DNA of 64,000 nucleotides from contig NZ_KZ559466.1 of the NCBI RefSeq assembly GCF_002850745.1, forward strand, positions 162,512 to 226,511, in the 5' to 3' direction. Source of the stretch: Nonomuraea indica. Its GTDB lineage: Bacteria > Actinomycetota > Actinomycetes > Streptosporangiales > Streptosporangiaceae. The translations under genes were made by a program, and so were the position numbers. This document shows positions 17,199 to 25,884 of this stretch, one piece after another (within the stretch, counting starts at the first letter, position 1; every line of letters starts with the position of its first letter). The notes below the pieces were generated by a model. It ran no database searches. It had not been told where the DNA came from and saw only the letters and a list, made by a program, of their open reading frames with translations.

Positions 17199-17810
17199 TC
17201 AGACCTTGGTCCACTCGGCGCAGCCGCCGGTCTGGAACGCCTTGTCCGTCGGGGCGATGGTGACGGTGGCGGCGCCCCTCGGCATGTCGGCCGCGATGAT
17301 GTCGGCGGCCTGCGGGACCGTGCTCTTCAGCCGGGCCCAGTAGCACATCGGCTGCCCGGTGGCGGGCCCGGCGGTCCGGTAGGTGCCCGGGTGGATGTCG
17401 ACGCCGACCACCAGCGTGCGGTTGCCGGCGGGCGCCGTGACGCCGTTCGTGCCGCCCGTCGTGGTGACGCCGGGAGCGGTGGCGGCGGGGGCGGTCCCTG
17501 CCGGAGCGGTGGCGGCGGGGGCCGTGGCGGCCGGAGCGGTCCCGGCCGGGTCCCCCGGGCCGGGCGGCGTCGCGGCCGGGTCCCCTCCGGCCGACGGGGT
17601 GACGGCCGGGCCCGAGGACTCCGGATCGACCGGCTCCTCCATCGTCACCGTGATGCGAGGGGCCGCGGGCGCGGCGACCGACTCACCCGAGCCGAGCCCG
17701 ATCACGTACCCCAGCAGGAACCCCACCGCGCACGTCAGCCCCGACACGAGCACGATGACGCTCGCGCTGCCGGTCGCCCGAGGCCGCTCGGGCGAAGGTC
17801 CGTAGATCAC
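17199..17810 (-). CDS. Single-span membrane protein with Ala/Thr/Pro-rich stalk
   Basis: I do not recognise this 203-residue protein by family. A 16-residue cytoplasmic start precedes one transmembrane helix (SVIVLVSGLTCAVGFLLGYV, 17-36). A low-complexity stalk of Ala/Thr/Pro repeats (about 85-125) follows, then a compact extracellular domain of about 75 residues with two cysteines (MCYWARL and GGCAEW) that probably pair. HPGTYRTAGP and the CYWARL segment resemble small lipoprotein-like domains of actinomycetes. The start is GTG 17810 with a weak ribosome binding site. It lies upstream of the GH114 gene on the same strand and may be transcribed with it. Confidence 0.75.
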   Translation of the reverse strand: MIYGPSPERPRATGSASVIVLVSGLTCAVGFLLGYVIGLGSGESVAAPAAPRITVTMEEPVDPESSGPAVTPSAGGDPAATPPGPGDPAGTAPAATAPAATAPAGTAPAATAPGVTTTGGTNGVTAPAGNRTLVVGVDIHPGTYRTAGPATGQPMCYWARLKSTVPQAADIIAADMPRGAATVTIAPTDKAFQTGGCAEWTKV

Positions 17811-17867
17811 GTGACCAGCGTCCCACCCCTGTCAACGGCGCCGTCTACGGCCCGGTCAACGGCGTCG

Positions 17868-18296
17868 TCAACGGTGCAGGTAGTCGACCAGCGACGCCTT
17901 CTCCGTCTCCAGCTCCTCGATGGCGCTCTTGACCACGTCGCCGATGCTGACGATGCCGACGAGCCGGCCGTCCTCGACCACGGGCATGTGCCGCACCCGG
18001 TGCGTGGTCATCATCTTGCGCAACTCGTCGACGCGGTCGCCCAGGCCGACGGTGCGCACCTCGGCCGTCATGATCGCCGAGACCGGCCCGTCGAGCACCC
18101 CGGCGCCGTGCTCGTGCAGGTGCCGCACGACGTCACGCTCGGAGACGATGCCGGTGATCGTGGTCCCGTCGGAGGAGACGACCACGGCTCCGATGTTGTG
18201 CTCCGCCAGCCGGGCCAGCAGCTCGCGCACCGTCGCCTCGGGCGGCACGGTCGTCACGTCGCTGCCCTTGGCCCGCAGGATCGTCCCGATGAGCAT
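17868..18296 (-). CDS. Twin CBS-domain protein
   Basis: This 142-residue protein consists of two CBS motifs and little else. Repeat 1 spans about residues 8-63 (VTGIVSERDVV-like end: ITGIVSERDVVR), repeat 2 about 72-130 (LVGIVSIGDVVKSAIEE). The pair should bind an adenosine nucleotide such as AMP or ATP. ATG 18296 follows GAGGTGG. Such stand-alone proteins are commonly linked to redox or stress responses in actinomycetes; no partner is visible in the neighbourhood. Confidence 0.93.
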   Translation of the reverse strand: MLIGTILRAKGSDVTTVPPEATVRELLARLAEHNIGAVVVSSDGTTITGIVSERDVVRHLHEHGAGVLDGPVSAIMTAEVRTVGLGDRVDELRKMMTTHRVRHMPVVEDGRLVGIVSIGDVVKSAIEELETEKASLVDYLHR

Positions 18297-18452
18297 GTGC
18301 ACCACCTCGGCTTTCAGGTACCCGGGGCGCGGACCGGCCAATCGCCGCCGCCGGGTGCTCTCCAGGCAAGCAACCGGCGGGCCGGACGTCAACCCTCGGG
18401 GGCGTAGGCTGCTCGCCGTACCCCACCGCCGACCCACCCAGGACGCGCCACG

Positions 18453-19847
18453 ATGACCGAGCGGCTCAACACCGGAAGCCACGACCTGCCCATCACCGAC
18501 GAGCTGGCCGCGTTCATGCGGACAGGCTGGGCCGACACGCGGCGTGCCGACGTGTCGGCGTTGCCGATCGCCCCGTGGGCGGCCAAGCGGCGCGCCACGC
18601 TGGCGGCGCGGTTCCCCGGCGAGCGGCTGGTCGTCCCGTCCGGCACGCTGAAGGTGCGCAGCAACGACTGGGACTACCCGTTCCGGCCGCACAGCGCCTT
18701 CTCCTACCTGACGGGCGCGGGCGAGCCGGGCGAGGTGCTGGTCATCGAGCCGTCCGGCGAGGCCAGGCTGTACGTCCGGCCGCGCTCGCCACGCGAGGAG
18801 GGCCAGGAGTTCTACCGCGACCGGCGCTACGGCGAGTTCTGGGTGGGCCGCAGGCCCGACCTGGCCGAGGCCGCCGAGCTGTACCAGGTGGAGGTCGCGC
18901 ACCTGCGCGACCTGCGTCTGAAGGGTCCCGCCCGGGTGCTGCGCGGTGTCGACCCCGAGGTGGACGCCATGGTCGAGCCGGGCGGCGGCGACGCGGAGCT
19001 GGAGTGCTTCCTGTCGGAGACGCGCCTGGTCAAGGACGAGTGGGAGGTCGCCGAGCTGCAGTCGGCCGTCGACTCGACGGTGCGCGGCTTCGAGGACGTG
19101 GTGCGCGCCATCCCGGCCGCGCTCGGCCACCCGCGCGGCGAACGCCACCTGGAGGGCGTCTTCGGGCTGCGGTCGCGGCTGGAGGGCAACACGGTCGGCT
19201 ACGACAGCATCGTCGCCTCCGGCGCCCACGCCTGCGTACTGCACTGGATCCGCAACGACGGGGCGCTGCGCCCCGGCGACCTGGTGCTGCTCGACGCGGG
19301 CGTCGAGACCGACACCCTCTACACGGCCGACGTCACGCGCACGCTGCCGCTGTCCGGCCGCTTCGGCTCCGTGCAGCGGCAGGTCTACGAGCTGGTGTAC
19401 GAGGCGCAGACGGCCGCCATCGCGACCCTGCGGCCGGGCGCCCGCTTCCGCGACTTCCACCGGGCGGCGATGCGGGTCATCTGCGAGGGCCTGCACGCGT
19501 GGGGACTGCTGAAGGACTCACCCGACGCGCTGATGGAGTCGGGCCTCTACCGCCGCTACACACTGTGCAGCAGCGGCCACATGCTGGGCCTGGACGTGCA
19601 CGACTGCGCCCGCTCGCGCGCCGAGGTCTACCTCGACGGCGTGCTGGAGGAGGGCCAGGTGCTGACGGTCGAGCCGGGCCTGTACCTGCAGCCGGACGAC
19701 CTGACGCTGCCGGAGGAGTTCCGCGGCCTGGGCGTGCGCATCGAGGACGACCTGGTGATCACGGCGGACGGGGCGCGGCTGATGTCCGGCGCCCTCCCCC
19801 GCCACCCGGACGAGGTGGAGTCCTGGATGGCCGGCCTGCTGCGCTGA
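18453..19847 (+). CDS. pepP: Xaa-Pro aminopeptidase P
   Basis: This 464-residue cytoplasmic metallopeptidase of family M24B removes the N-terminal residue before proline. An N-terminal creatinase-like domain (to about 190) is followed by the pita-bread domain. All five metal ligands are visible: Asp281, Asp293, His376, Glu407 and Glu431 (DAGVETDTLYTAD, SGHMLGLDVHD, VEPGLYL, RIEDD). ATG 18453 is used. Its length fits bacterial PepP. It stands alone, divergent from the CBS gene. Confidence 0.95.
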   Translation: MTERLNTGSHDLPITDELAAFMRTGWADTRRADVSALPIAPWAAKRRATLAARFPGERLVVPSGTLKVRSNDWDYPFRPHSAFSYLTGAGEPGEVLVIEPSGEARLYVRPRSPREEGQEFYRDRRYGEFWVGRRPDLAEAAELYQVEVAHLRDLRLKGPARVLRGVDPEVDAMVEPGGGDAELECFLSETRLVKDEWEVAELQSAVDSTVRGFEDVVRAIPAALGHPRGERHLEGVFGLRSRLEGNTVGYDSIVASGAHACVLHWIRNDGALRPGDLVLLDAGVETDTLYTADVTRTLPLSGRFGSVQRQVYELVYEAQTAAIATLRPGARFRDFHRAAMRVICEGLHAWGLLKDSPDALMESGLYRRYTLCSSGHMLGLDVHDCARSRAEVYLDGVLEEGQVLTVEPGLYLQPDDLTLPEEFRGLGVRIEDDLVITADGARLMSGALPRHPDEVESWMAGLLR

Positions 19848-19942
19848 CCGTCCCGGGTGGGACGGCTGCTGCGCCGGCCGTCCCGCTCGCCTAAGATCGC
19901 GGCGAACGTCCGTGCCGAGCGAGAGGACCGACGATCGGACCC

Positions 19943-20551
19943 GTGGCGATGGGCGGGCGCCCCGACGAGGTGCGCGCCCCCGAGGAGTGGCTCACCCCCG
20001 CCGAGCGGGAGCGCGCGGCCCGGTTCGTCTTCGACGCCGACCGGCACGCGTTCGTCGCGGCCCACCTGCTGGCCCGGCTGTGCGCTGCGGCCGTCCTCGG
20101 CGCCGAGCCGTGGGAGCTCACCCTGCTGCAGCACTGCGAGGTGCACGGCCCCGGCCACGGCCGGCCGTACCTCGAACAGGCCCCGCTGCTCGGCGTCAGC
20201 TTCAGCCACACGCGCGGCTACGTGTGCGCGGCGGCCGGTCACGGGCTGGTCGGAGCCGACGCCGAGCGGGTCCCCTCCGGCCCGCTGGACCGGGGGCTGG
20301 CCGAACGCGCGCTCACCCCGCGCGAGCGGGCGGTGGTGACCGGCAACGACGCGCTGATCCGGCACTGGACGCGCAAGGAGGCGCTGATCAAGCGCGGCGA
20401 GCTGACCCTCGACCGGCTGGACACGCACGACCCCGACTGGACGGGCCGCCACCTGCTCGAATGGACCGAGCCGGGCACCGGCGGGCAGGGCCCCGTCATG
20501 GTGGCCGTTGTCACGGACACCCCAGCGGTGAGGCGACCGGTCCCCGGATAG
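19943..20551 (+). CDS. 4'-phosphopantetheinyl transferase (Sfp type)
   Basis: This 202-residue Sfp-like transferase moves the phosphopantetheine arm of CoA onto carrier-protein serines in fatty-acid, polyketide or nonribosomal peptide synthesis. The Mg/CoA motif appears as VGADAERV (about 107-114), where the usual GVD/GID reads GAD, and the second motif as WTRKEALIKR near 147. Translation probably begins at GTG 19943 or ATG 19949. No biosynthetic cluster is adjacent, so it may serve several pathways. The next gene, a 58-residue membrane protein, follows after 9 bp. Confidence 0.88.
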   Translation: MAMGGRPDEVRAPEEWLTPAERERAARFVFDADRHAFVAAHLLARLCAAAVLGAEPWELTLLQHCEVHGPGHGRPYLEQAPLLGVSFSHTRGYVCAAAGHGLVGADAERVPSGPLDRGLAERALTPRERAVVTGNDALIRHWTRKEALIKRGELTLDRLDTHDPDWTGRHLLEWTEPGTGGQGPVMVAVVTDTPAVRRPVPG

Positions 20552-20560
20552 ACTGAAAAC

Positions 20561-20737
20561 ATGTTCTACCGCAAGCCGCTGGAAGAGCGCATCGCCGATC
20601 GTGTCGCCGCGCGCAAGCCGCTCGAAGAGGGCAAGACCTTCGAGCACGGCCCCGCCAAGTTCGTGTTCGTCTCGCTCATCGTCGCGGTCGTCCTCATGCA
20701 CGTCGTGGGGGTCGCCATCGTCATGGCGTTCGCCTGA
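20561..20737 (+). CDS. 58-residue single-span membrane protein
   Basis: This small gene starts at ATG 20561, nine bases after the phosphopantetheinyl transferase stop. The product has a charged N-terminal half with a partial repeat (KPLEERIADR and KPLEEGKTFE) and one transmembrane helix near residues 34-57, ending MAFA. I do not recognise a family. Codon use matches the neighbours and third positions are GC-rich, supporting a real gene. Confidence 0.7.
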   Translation: MFYRKPLEERIADRVAARKPLEEGKTFEHGPAKFVFVSLIVAVVLMHVVGVAIVMAFA

Positions 20738-20772
20738 CGCCGGCCCACATCGCGTGCACTAGATTGGAGATC

Positions 20773-21231
20773 ATGAGCGCGCCTCGCTGGCTGTCCCCTG
20801 CTGAGCAGCGTGCCTGGCGAACCCACCTGGCGCTGCACAAGCTCCTCATGCACCGGCTCGACCGTGAGCTGCAGGAGCATTCGCTCTCCGTGAACGACTA
20901 CGAGATCCTGGTCAACCTCTCGGAGAGCCCCGGGCGCCGGATGCGCATGAGCGACCTGGCCGACGCGACGATCCAGTCACGCAGCCGCCTGTCCCACCAG
21001 ATCTCCCGTATGGAGGCCAAGGGCCTGGTCATCCGGGAGGACTGCCCCGACGACCGGCGCGGCACGTTCGCGGTGCTCACCGGCGAGGGCTGGGACACCA
21101 TCCAGCGGGTGGCTCCCGACCACGTGACCAGCGTGCGCGAGCACTTCATCGACCGGCTCACCGACGAGCAGCTCCACACGATCGAGGCCGCCTACCAGCC
21201 GATCGTCGACCACCTGAAGAAGCTGCGCTGA
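20773..21231 (+). CDS. MarR-family transcriptional regulator
   Basis: This 152-residue winged-helix regulator of the MarR family has the recognition region [22 protein letters not shown] near residues 58-80 and the wing [18 protein letters not shown] 20773 follows TTGGAGATC; a TTG nine bases earlier is less likely. The protein has no conserved Cys for redox sensing. It lies 59 bp upstream of the lipoprotein/exporter pair on the same strand and could control it. Confidence 0.93.
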   Translation: MSAPRWLSPAEQRAWRTHLALHKLLMHRLDRELQEHSLSVNDYEILVNLSESPGRRMRMSDLADATIQSRSRLSHQISRMEAKGLVIREDCPDDRRGTFAVLTGEGWDTIQRVAPDHVTSVREHFIDRLTDEQLHTIEAAYQPIVDHLKKLR

Positions 21232-21290
21232 CACCCAACCGATATCGGCGACCGCTCACGACGGCCCCCGGCGCTGGCTACGATCCCCGC

Positions 21291-21941
21291 ATGGTCCGAA
21301 AGATCCTGGTGGTGCTCCTCGCCACGCTCGTCACGGCCTGCTCGTCGGGCGGCGGCGCCGAGCTGCCCGACGGTCCCGGCCTCATGAAGAAGGCGGCCGA
21401 GGCGATGAGGACGGTCAAGTCCGCCGCCTTCTCCATCTCCACCGACGGCAAGCCGAAGGTCCCGGTGCACAAGGCCGACGGCAGGCTGACCGCCGCGGGC
21501 GACGCCGACGGCACGATCACGCTCGACGTGCTCGGCAGCCTCCAGGAGATCACCTTCGCGCTGGTCGGCGACACCGTCCACTTCAAGGGCCCGACGGGCG
21601 GCTTCCAGAAGCTCACCCGCAAGGACCTGGCGCAGTTCTACGACCCCTCGGCCATCCTCGACCCCGCCCGTGGCATCCCGGCGTTGCTGGCCGGCGCCAC
21701 GGACCCGCGCGTCGAGGCCGTCGAGGGCGAGGCCTACCGGGTCGCGACGACGTTCTCCGGCCAGTCGCTGACCTCGCTGCTGCCCGGCGTGACGCAGGGC
21801 GTCAACGGCAAGGTCTGGATCGACCGGGCGTCGAGCAGGCTGGCCAAGGTGGAGCTGCCGCTGCAGGACGGCACGGTGACGGTGTCGTTCGCCGACTACG
21901 ACGCGCCGGTCACGATCACGCCGCCGCCCGCGGCCGGATGA
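21291..21941 (+). CDS. LppX/LprG-family lipoprotein
   Basis: This 216-residue lipoprotein belongs to the LppX/LprAFG family, whose members have a hydrophobic pocket that carries acylated lipids across the cell wall. The lipobox LVTAC places the lipidated Cys at residue 17. The body shows the expected alternation, with [21 protein letters not shown] and [16 protein letters not shown]. Its stop overlaps the start of a 14-helix MFS gene (ATGA, 21938-21941). This is the mycobacterial lprG-p55 arrangement, so export of lipids such as triacylglycerols by the pair is the best inference. Confidence 0.88.
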   Translation: MVRKILVVLLATLVTACSSGGGAELPDGPGLMKKAAEAMRTVKSAAFSISTDGKPKVPVHKADGRLTAAGDADGTITLDVLGSLQEITFALVGDTVHFKGPTGGFQKLTRKDLAQFYDPSAILDPARGIPALLAGATDPRVEAVEGEAYRVATTFSGQSLTSLLPGVTQGVNGKVWIDRASSRLAKVELPLQDGTVTVSFADYDAPVTITPPPAAG

Positions 21942-23464
21942 GCCGCCCCGCGCGCGCGGGCGGCGCCCGGCGGGTCGCGCTCGGCGTGGGCGGCGCGGTG
22001 GTGCTGCTCGCGGCGCTCGACGCCTACGTGGTGGTGACCGTCCTCATCGACATCGCCGAGGACGTGGGCATCCCGGTCAACCGGCTCGAACGGGCCACGC
22101 CCATGGTGACCGGGTTCCTGCTCGGCTACGTCGCGGCGATGCCGCTGCTCGGCCAGCTCTCCGACCGCTACGGCCGCCGCCCGCTGATCCACGCCTGCCT
22201 GGCGGCGTTCGCGCTCGGGTCCGTGCTGACGGCGCTGGCGGCCGGTGAGGCCATGGTGGTGGCGGGGCGCGCCGTCCAGGGCGTCGCCGGGGGCGCGCTG
22301 CTGCCCATCACGATGGCGCTCATCGGCGACCTGTGGGACGAGCGGGAGCGGCCGGTGGCCCTCGGCGCCGTCGGCGCGGCGCAGGAGCTGGGCAGCGCGC
22401 TCGGCCCGCTGTACGGGGGCATGCTGGTGCTGGTGCCGGCCACCACGGTGCTGGGGGTGGAGCTGGGCGGCTGGCACGCGATCTTCTGGCTCAACGTCCC
22501 GCTGGCCGCGCTGGCCGCCGTCGCCGTCCACTTCACCGTGCCCGGAGGGCCGGCCGCCCGGCCGGGGGCGCGTGGTCGCGTCCGCGTGGACGGGGTGGGG
22601 GGCGCGCTGCTGGCCCTGGCCCTGGCGCTCCTGGTGGCCGGCCTGTACAACCCCGAGCCGGCCGCGTCCGTGCTGCCGCCGTGGGGGCTGCCGCTGATCG
22701 GCGCCGGCGTGCTGGCCGGGGCGGCGTTCGTGTGGTGGGAGATCCGTTCCCCCGTGCGCCTGCTCGACCTGTCCACCACCCGCAAGGGCCCCCTGCTCGC
22801 CACCCTGGCCGTCAGCTTCCTGACCGGGGCGGCCCTCCTGGTCACCATGGTCTTCGTGCAGATCGCCGCGCAGACCCTGCTCGAACTGGAGGCGCGGGAG
22901 GCGGCGCTGGTGCTCGGCCGGTTCCTCGTCGCCCTGGTCGCGGGCGCCGTGCTGGGCGGCCTGCTGGCCCGCCGCGCGGGCGACCGGGCCGTCTCCGTGG
23001 CGGGGATGGCCGTCGCCGCGGCCGGTTACGGGCTGATGAGCCGGTGGCCGCAGGACCTGGCGGGGGCGCGGCTGGAGATGGACCTGACCCTGGCCGTGGC
23101 GGGGCTCGGGCTCGGGCTGGTCGTCGCGCCCGTGTCGGCCGCGGTGCTGCGGGTGACGCCCGCAGCCCAGCACGGGGTGGCCTCCGCGGCGGTCGTCGTG
23201 GCCCGCATGATGGGCATGCTGATCGGCATCGCGGGCGTGTCGGCGTGGGGCTTCTACCGCTTCCAGTCGCTGACCGCGCACCTCGACACGCCCCTGCCGT
23301 TCGGCGTCGACCCGGCCGAGCACGCCCGCAGGCTGGCCCGCTACCTGGCCGAGGTCGACGCCGCCCTGCACACCGAGTACACCGAGATGTTCCTCGTCAC
23401 CGCGGTGCTGTGCGCGATCGGCGCGGCCGCCGCGCTCCTCATGCCGCGGCGGGCCGCCCCCTAG
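21938..23464 (+). CDS. P55-like MFS exporter
   Basis: This 508-residue major facilitator of the 14-helix (DHA2) type is coupled to the preceding LprG-like lipoprotein by an ATGA overlap. Motif A is [13 protein letters not shown] near residue 71. The long loop [20 protein letters not shown] between the last two helices resembles the periplasmic extension of P55. Mycobacterial P55 exports lipids and drugs together with LprG. Its TAG stop overlaps the stop of the convergent aspartyl-tRNA synthetase gene (shared CTAG at 23461-23464). Confidence 0.88.
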   Translation: MSRPARAGGARRVALGVGGAVVLLAALDAYVVVTVLIDIAEDVGIPVNRLERATPMVTGFLLGYVAAMPLLGQLSDRYGRRPLIHACLAAFALGSVLTALAAGEAMVVAGRAVQGVAGGALLPITMALIGDLWDERERPVALGAVGAAQELGSALGPLYGGMLVLVPATTVLGVELGGWHAIFWLNVPLAALAAVAVHFTVPGGPAARPGARGRVRVDGVGGALLALALALLVAGLYNPEPAASVLPPWGLPLIGAGVLAGAAFVWWEIRSPVRLLDLSTTRKGPLLATLAVSFLTGAALLVTMVFVQIAAQTLLELEAREAALVLGRFLVALVAGAVLGGLLARRAGDRAVSVAGMAVAAAGYGLMSRWPQDLAGARLEMDLTLAVAGLGLGLVVAPVSAAVLRVTPAAQHGVASAAVVVARMMGMLIGIAGVSAWGFYRFQSLTAHLDTPLPFGVDPAEHARRLARYLAEVDAALHTEYTEMFLVTAVLCAIGAAAALLMPRRAAP

Positions 23465-24723
23465 GGTGAGAGCCGGTGCAGGTCGCGGGGGAACAGCGCG
23501 GCCTCACGGATGTTGGCCGCTCCCGTGAGGCGGGCGGTCCAGCGTTCGAGGCCGATCGCGAACCCGCCGTGCGGCGGCATGCCGTGCGCGAACGCCCGCA
23601 GATAGCCCTCGTACGGCCCGACGGGCTCGCCCCGCGCGGCCAGCGCCGCCAGGTAGTCGCCGTGGCGGTGCAGCCGCTGCCCGCCGGTCACCAGCTCCAG
23701 CCCCCGGAACAGCAGGTCGAACCCGTTGGAGCAGTCCGGCCTGGCGGGGTCGGGATGGGTGTAGAAGGGCCGCTTGGCCATGGGGTAGCCGGTCACGAAC
23801 AGGAACTCCGAGCCGTGCTCCCGCAACGCCCACTCCGACAGCCACCGCTCCTGCGCCGGCGACAGGTCCGGCTCGTCCTCGCCGGTCATCCGCTGCGCCT
23901 CGGTGAAGTGGACGGCCGGGATCTCGGCCGGCACCCCGGGCAGCGTGAGGCCGAGGGTCTCGACGGCGGTCGCGGCGCGGCGCCGTACCGACTCCAGCAT
24001 CCCGGCCAGGACCTCGCGCAGCACGGCCATCACGTCACGGTGGTCGCGCACGAAACCCAGCTCGGCGTCGAGGCTGGTGTACTGGGCGAGGTGGCGCGCG
24101 GTGTCGTGCGGCTCGGCCCGGAACGCCGGCCCCACCTCGTAGACCCGCTCGAACACGCCGACCATCGCCTGCTTGAAGAACTGCGGCGACTGGGCGAGGT
24201 AGGCCGGGCGGCCGAAGTAGTCGAGGGCGAAGACGTTCGCGCCCGACTCGGTGGCCGATTCGACGATCTTCGGCGTGTGGATCTCGGTGAAGCCGAGCCG
24301 GTCGAGCGTCTCGCGGAACCCGGCGACGCTCGCCGCCGAGATCTCCAGCGGCGCCCTGAGCCGCGGGTGCCGCAGCGCGACGGGCGCGTGGTCGAGAATC
24401 GTCGGCAGGGTGGCGGGCACGACGGGCCGGTAGAGGTCGAACGGCGGCGCCTCGACCGGCTCCGACAGCACCTCGACGCGCGGCTCGGTGATCTCGGCGC
24501 CGCCTGGCGCCTGCGGGTTGGCCCTCACGAGGCCGGTGACCCGGACGACGCTCTCCTCGGCCGGCAGCGGCGCCGACGTGACCGCCTGGGCCAGCCCCGC
24601 ACGGTCGCGGACGACGAGGAAGGACACGGATTTCAGCCGCCGGCGGCGATGGACCCAGCCGGCGATCGTCACTCTCCGGCCGACGTGCTCCGCGAGCTCC
24701 GCCGACATGACACGAGAGATCAT
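23461..24723 (-). CDS. aspS: Archaeal-type (short) aspartyl-tRNA synthetase
   Basis: This 420-residue class IIb synthetase charges tRNA with aspartate. It has an N-terminal OB fold (10-90) for the anticodon, then the catalytic domain with motif 2 [12 protein letters not shown] near 201-212 and motif 3 [10 protein letters not shown] near 393. The canonical bacterial enzyme is about 590 residues with a GAD insertion that is absent here, so this is the archaeal/non-discriminating type. It could charge tRNA-Asp, tRNA-Asn or both. ATG 24723 has AGGAG five bases upstream. It is preceded by a T-box leader with an Asp specifier. A canonical aspS probably exists elsewhere, making this a conditionally used second copy. 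Confidence 0.9.
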   Translation of the reverse strand: MISRVMSAELAEHVGRRVTIAGWVHRRRRLKSVSFLVVRDRAGLAQAVTSAPLPAEESVVRVTGLVRANPQAPGGAEITEPRVEVLSEPVEAPPFDLYRPVVPATLPTILDHAPVALRHPRLRAPLEISAASVAGFRETLDRLGFTEIHTPKIVESATESGANVFALDYFGRPAYLAQSPQFFKQAMVGVFERVYEVGPAFRAEPHDTARHLAQYTSLDAELGFVRDHRDVMAVLREVLAGMLESVRRRAATAVETLGLTLPGVPAEIPAVHFTEAQRMTGEDEPDLSPAQERWLSEWALREHGSEFLFVTGYPMAKRPFYTHPDPARPDCSNGFDLLFRGLELVTGGQRLHRHGDYLAALAARGEPVGPYEGYLRAFAHGMPPHGGFAIGLERWTARLTGAANIREAALFPRDLHRLSP

Positions 24724-24966
24724 CACAGCTCCTGGTGGGACGTGCGTGATCCCTTGGGAGTGCGGGGGAGAAGGGAGCTCCCGGTGCCACCGCACTTTCG
24801 CCACCCCGGACGGGGCGGCCTCGAGGACCCGTTGACGGGGGTCGGACCGGCGGGGCATTTCCTCCCCGCACTCGGGAGTGTCTTCGCCAGGAGGCGCGAG
24901 GCCGCCTTCGCAGCTGCCGGCGGCTCTCTTGACCCGCGCGGGTCTCCTGGGTACTCGTCTCCGTCT
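24724..24966 (-). promoter_or_regulatory. T-box riboswitch, Asp (GAC) specifier, upstream of aspS
   Basis: The leader folds as a complete T-box on the minus strand. Stem I has CGGAG/CTCCCG at the base and an internal loop with AGTA (5' side) facing CGAAGACA, in which GAC (24882-24880) is the specifier. Above are helices CCAGGAG/CTCCTGG and GCGCGGG/CTCGCGC, then the AAGAGAG bulge, then GCCGCC/GGCGGC closing a GCTGCGAA loop. Stem III is GCGGGG/CCCCGC. The antisequestrator has helix AGTGCGG/CCGCACT (24796-24790 with 24765-24759), the bulge TGGCACC (24789-24783) and helix GGGAG/CTCCC. TGGC predicts discriminator G, as in tRNA-Asp. No poly-T terminator follows, and AGCTCC (24779-24774) can pair with GGAGCT at the ribosome binding site, so control is probably translational. 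Confidence 0.88.
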
Positions 24967-25158
24967 GCGTTTGGTGGTGGATCGTAGCCTCCGGAACCGG
25001 AGGAGGCAACCGAGATTCCCACCGGCGCTTCGGCCCGGAACGGGACGACGGCGGCGGCCTCTCAGGGGCGTGGCGTCAGGGTGAGGTCAAGATCGTCAGG
25101 GACCGGTCAGGGAGGTGCCCGATGGCGGCGCCGGGCGCGTTTCGCCACGCTGCTCCTC

Positions 25159-25884
25159 ATGAACGATCATGCGGTCCTGATGGAGAACGTGACCAGGACC
25201 TACGGAAAGGGCGCCACCGAGGTGGCCGCGCTGCGGCAGGTCAGCGTCGCCTTCCCCCGAGGTGGCTTCACCGCCGTGATGGGCCCGTCGGGATCGGGCA
25301 AGAGCACGCTGCTGCAGTGCGCGTCGGGGCTGGACCGGCCGGATTCGGGGACGGTCCGTGTCGCCGGGCAGGACATCACCCGCCTCGGCGAGAAGGAGCT
25401 GGCGGTGCTGCGCCGCGACCGGGTCGGCGTCATCTTCCAGTCGTTCAACCTGGTGGCGTCGCTGACCGCCTGGCAGAACGTGATCCTGCCCAGCAGGCTG
25501 GCCCGGCGGCGGCCGGACCCGCGACGGGTGCGTGAGGTGCTGCACCGGGTCGGCCTGGCCGGGCGGGAGGGGCATCGCCCGGCGCAGCTGTCCGGCGGGC
25601 AGCAGCAGCGGGTGGCCGTCGCCCGTGCCCTGCTCGACAGGCCGGAGGTGCTGTTCGCCGACGAGCCGACCGGGGCGCTGGATCGCCGCGCGGGGCGCGA
25701 GGTGCTGGCGCTGCTGCGGGAGGCGGCCGACGCGTTCGGGCAGACGGTGGTGATGGTCACGCACGACCCGGAGGCGGCGGCCCTGGCGGACAGGGTGCTG
25801 TTCCTGGTCGACGGCCGCATCGCGGACGTCCTGGAGCGGCCCGCGGCCGAGCGGATCGCCCTGCGGCTGGGTGGCCTCCGGTGA
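25159..25884 (+). CDS. ABC transporter ATP-binding protein (MacB/LolD type)
   Basis: This 241-residue ATPase belongs to the MacB/LolD/FtsE-like group. Walker A is GPSGSGKST (42-50), the signature LSGGQ lies at 144-148 and Walker B is VLFADE (164-169). The Q-loop is VIFQSFNLV. ATG 25159 is used; it gives the expected family N-terminus MNDHAVLMENVTRTYG. It is coupled to the following permease gene by a GTGA overlap. Divergently upstream lies the T-box leader. Such two-gene transporters often export antimicrobial peptides or lipids; no sensor kinase is adjacent. Confidence 0.92.
   Translation: MNDHAVLMENVTRTYGKGATEVAALRQVSVAFPRGGFTAVMGPSGSGKSTLLQCASGLDRPDSGTVRVAGQDITRLGEKELAVLRRDRVGVIFQSFNLVASLTAWQNVILPSRLARRRPDPRRVREVLHRVGLAGREGHRPAQLSGGQQQRVAVARALLDRPEVLFADEPTGALDRRAGREVLALLREAADAFGQTVVMVTHDPEAAALADRVLFLVDGRIADVLERPAAERIALRLGGLR

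Noticed and set aside
21239..21248. Palindrome CCGATATCGG between marR and the lipoprotein gene
   Set aside because: At ten bases without extended arms it could occur by chance. It is a possible MarR site, but there is no second copy to support it.
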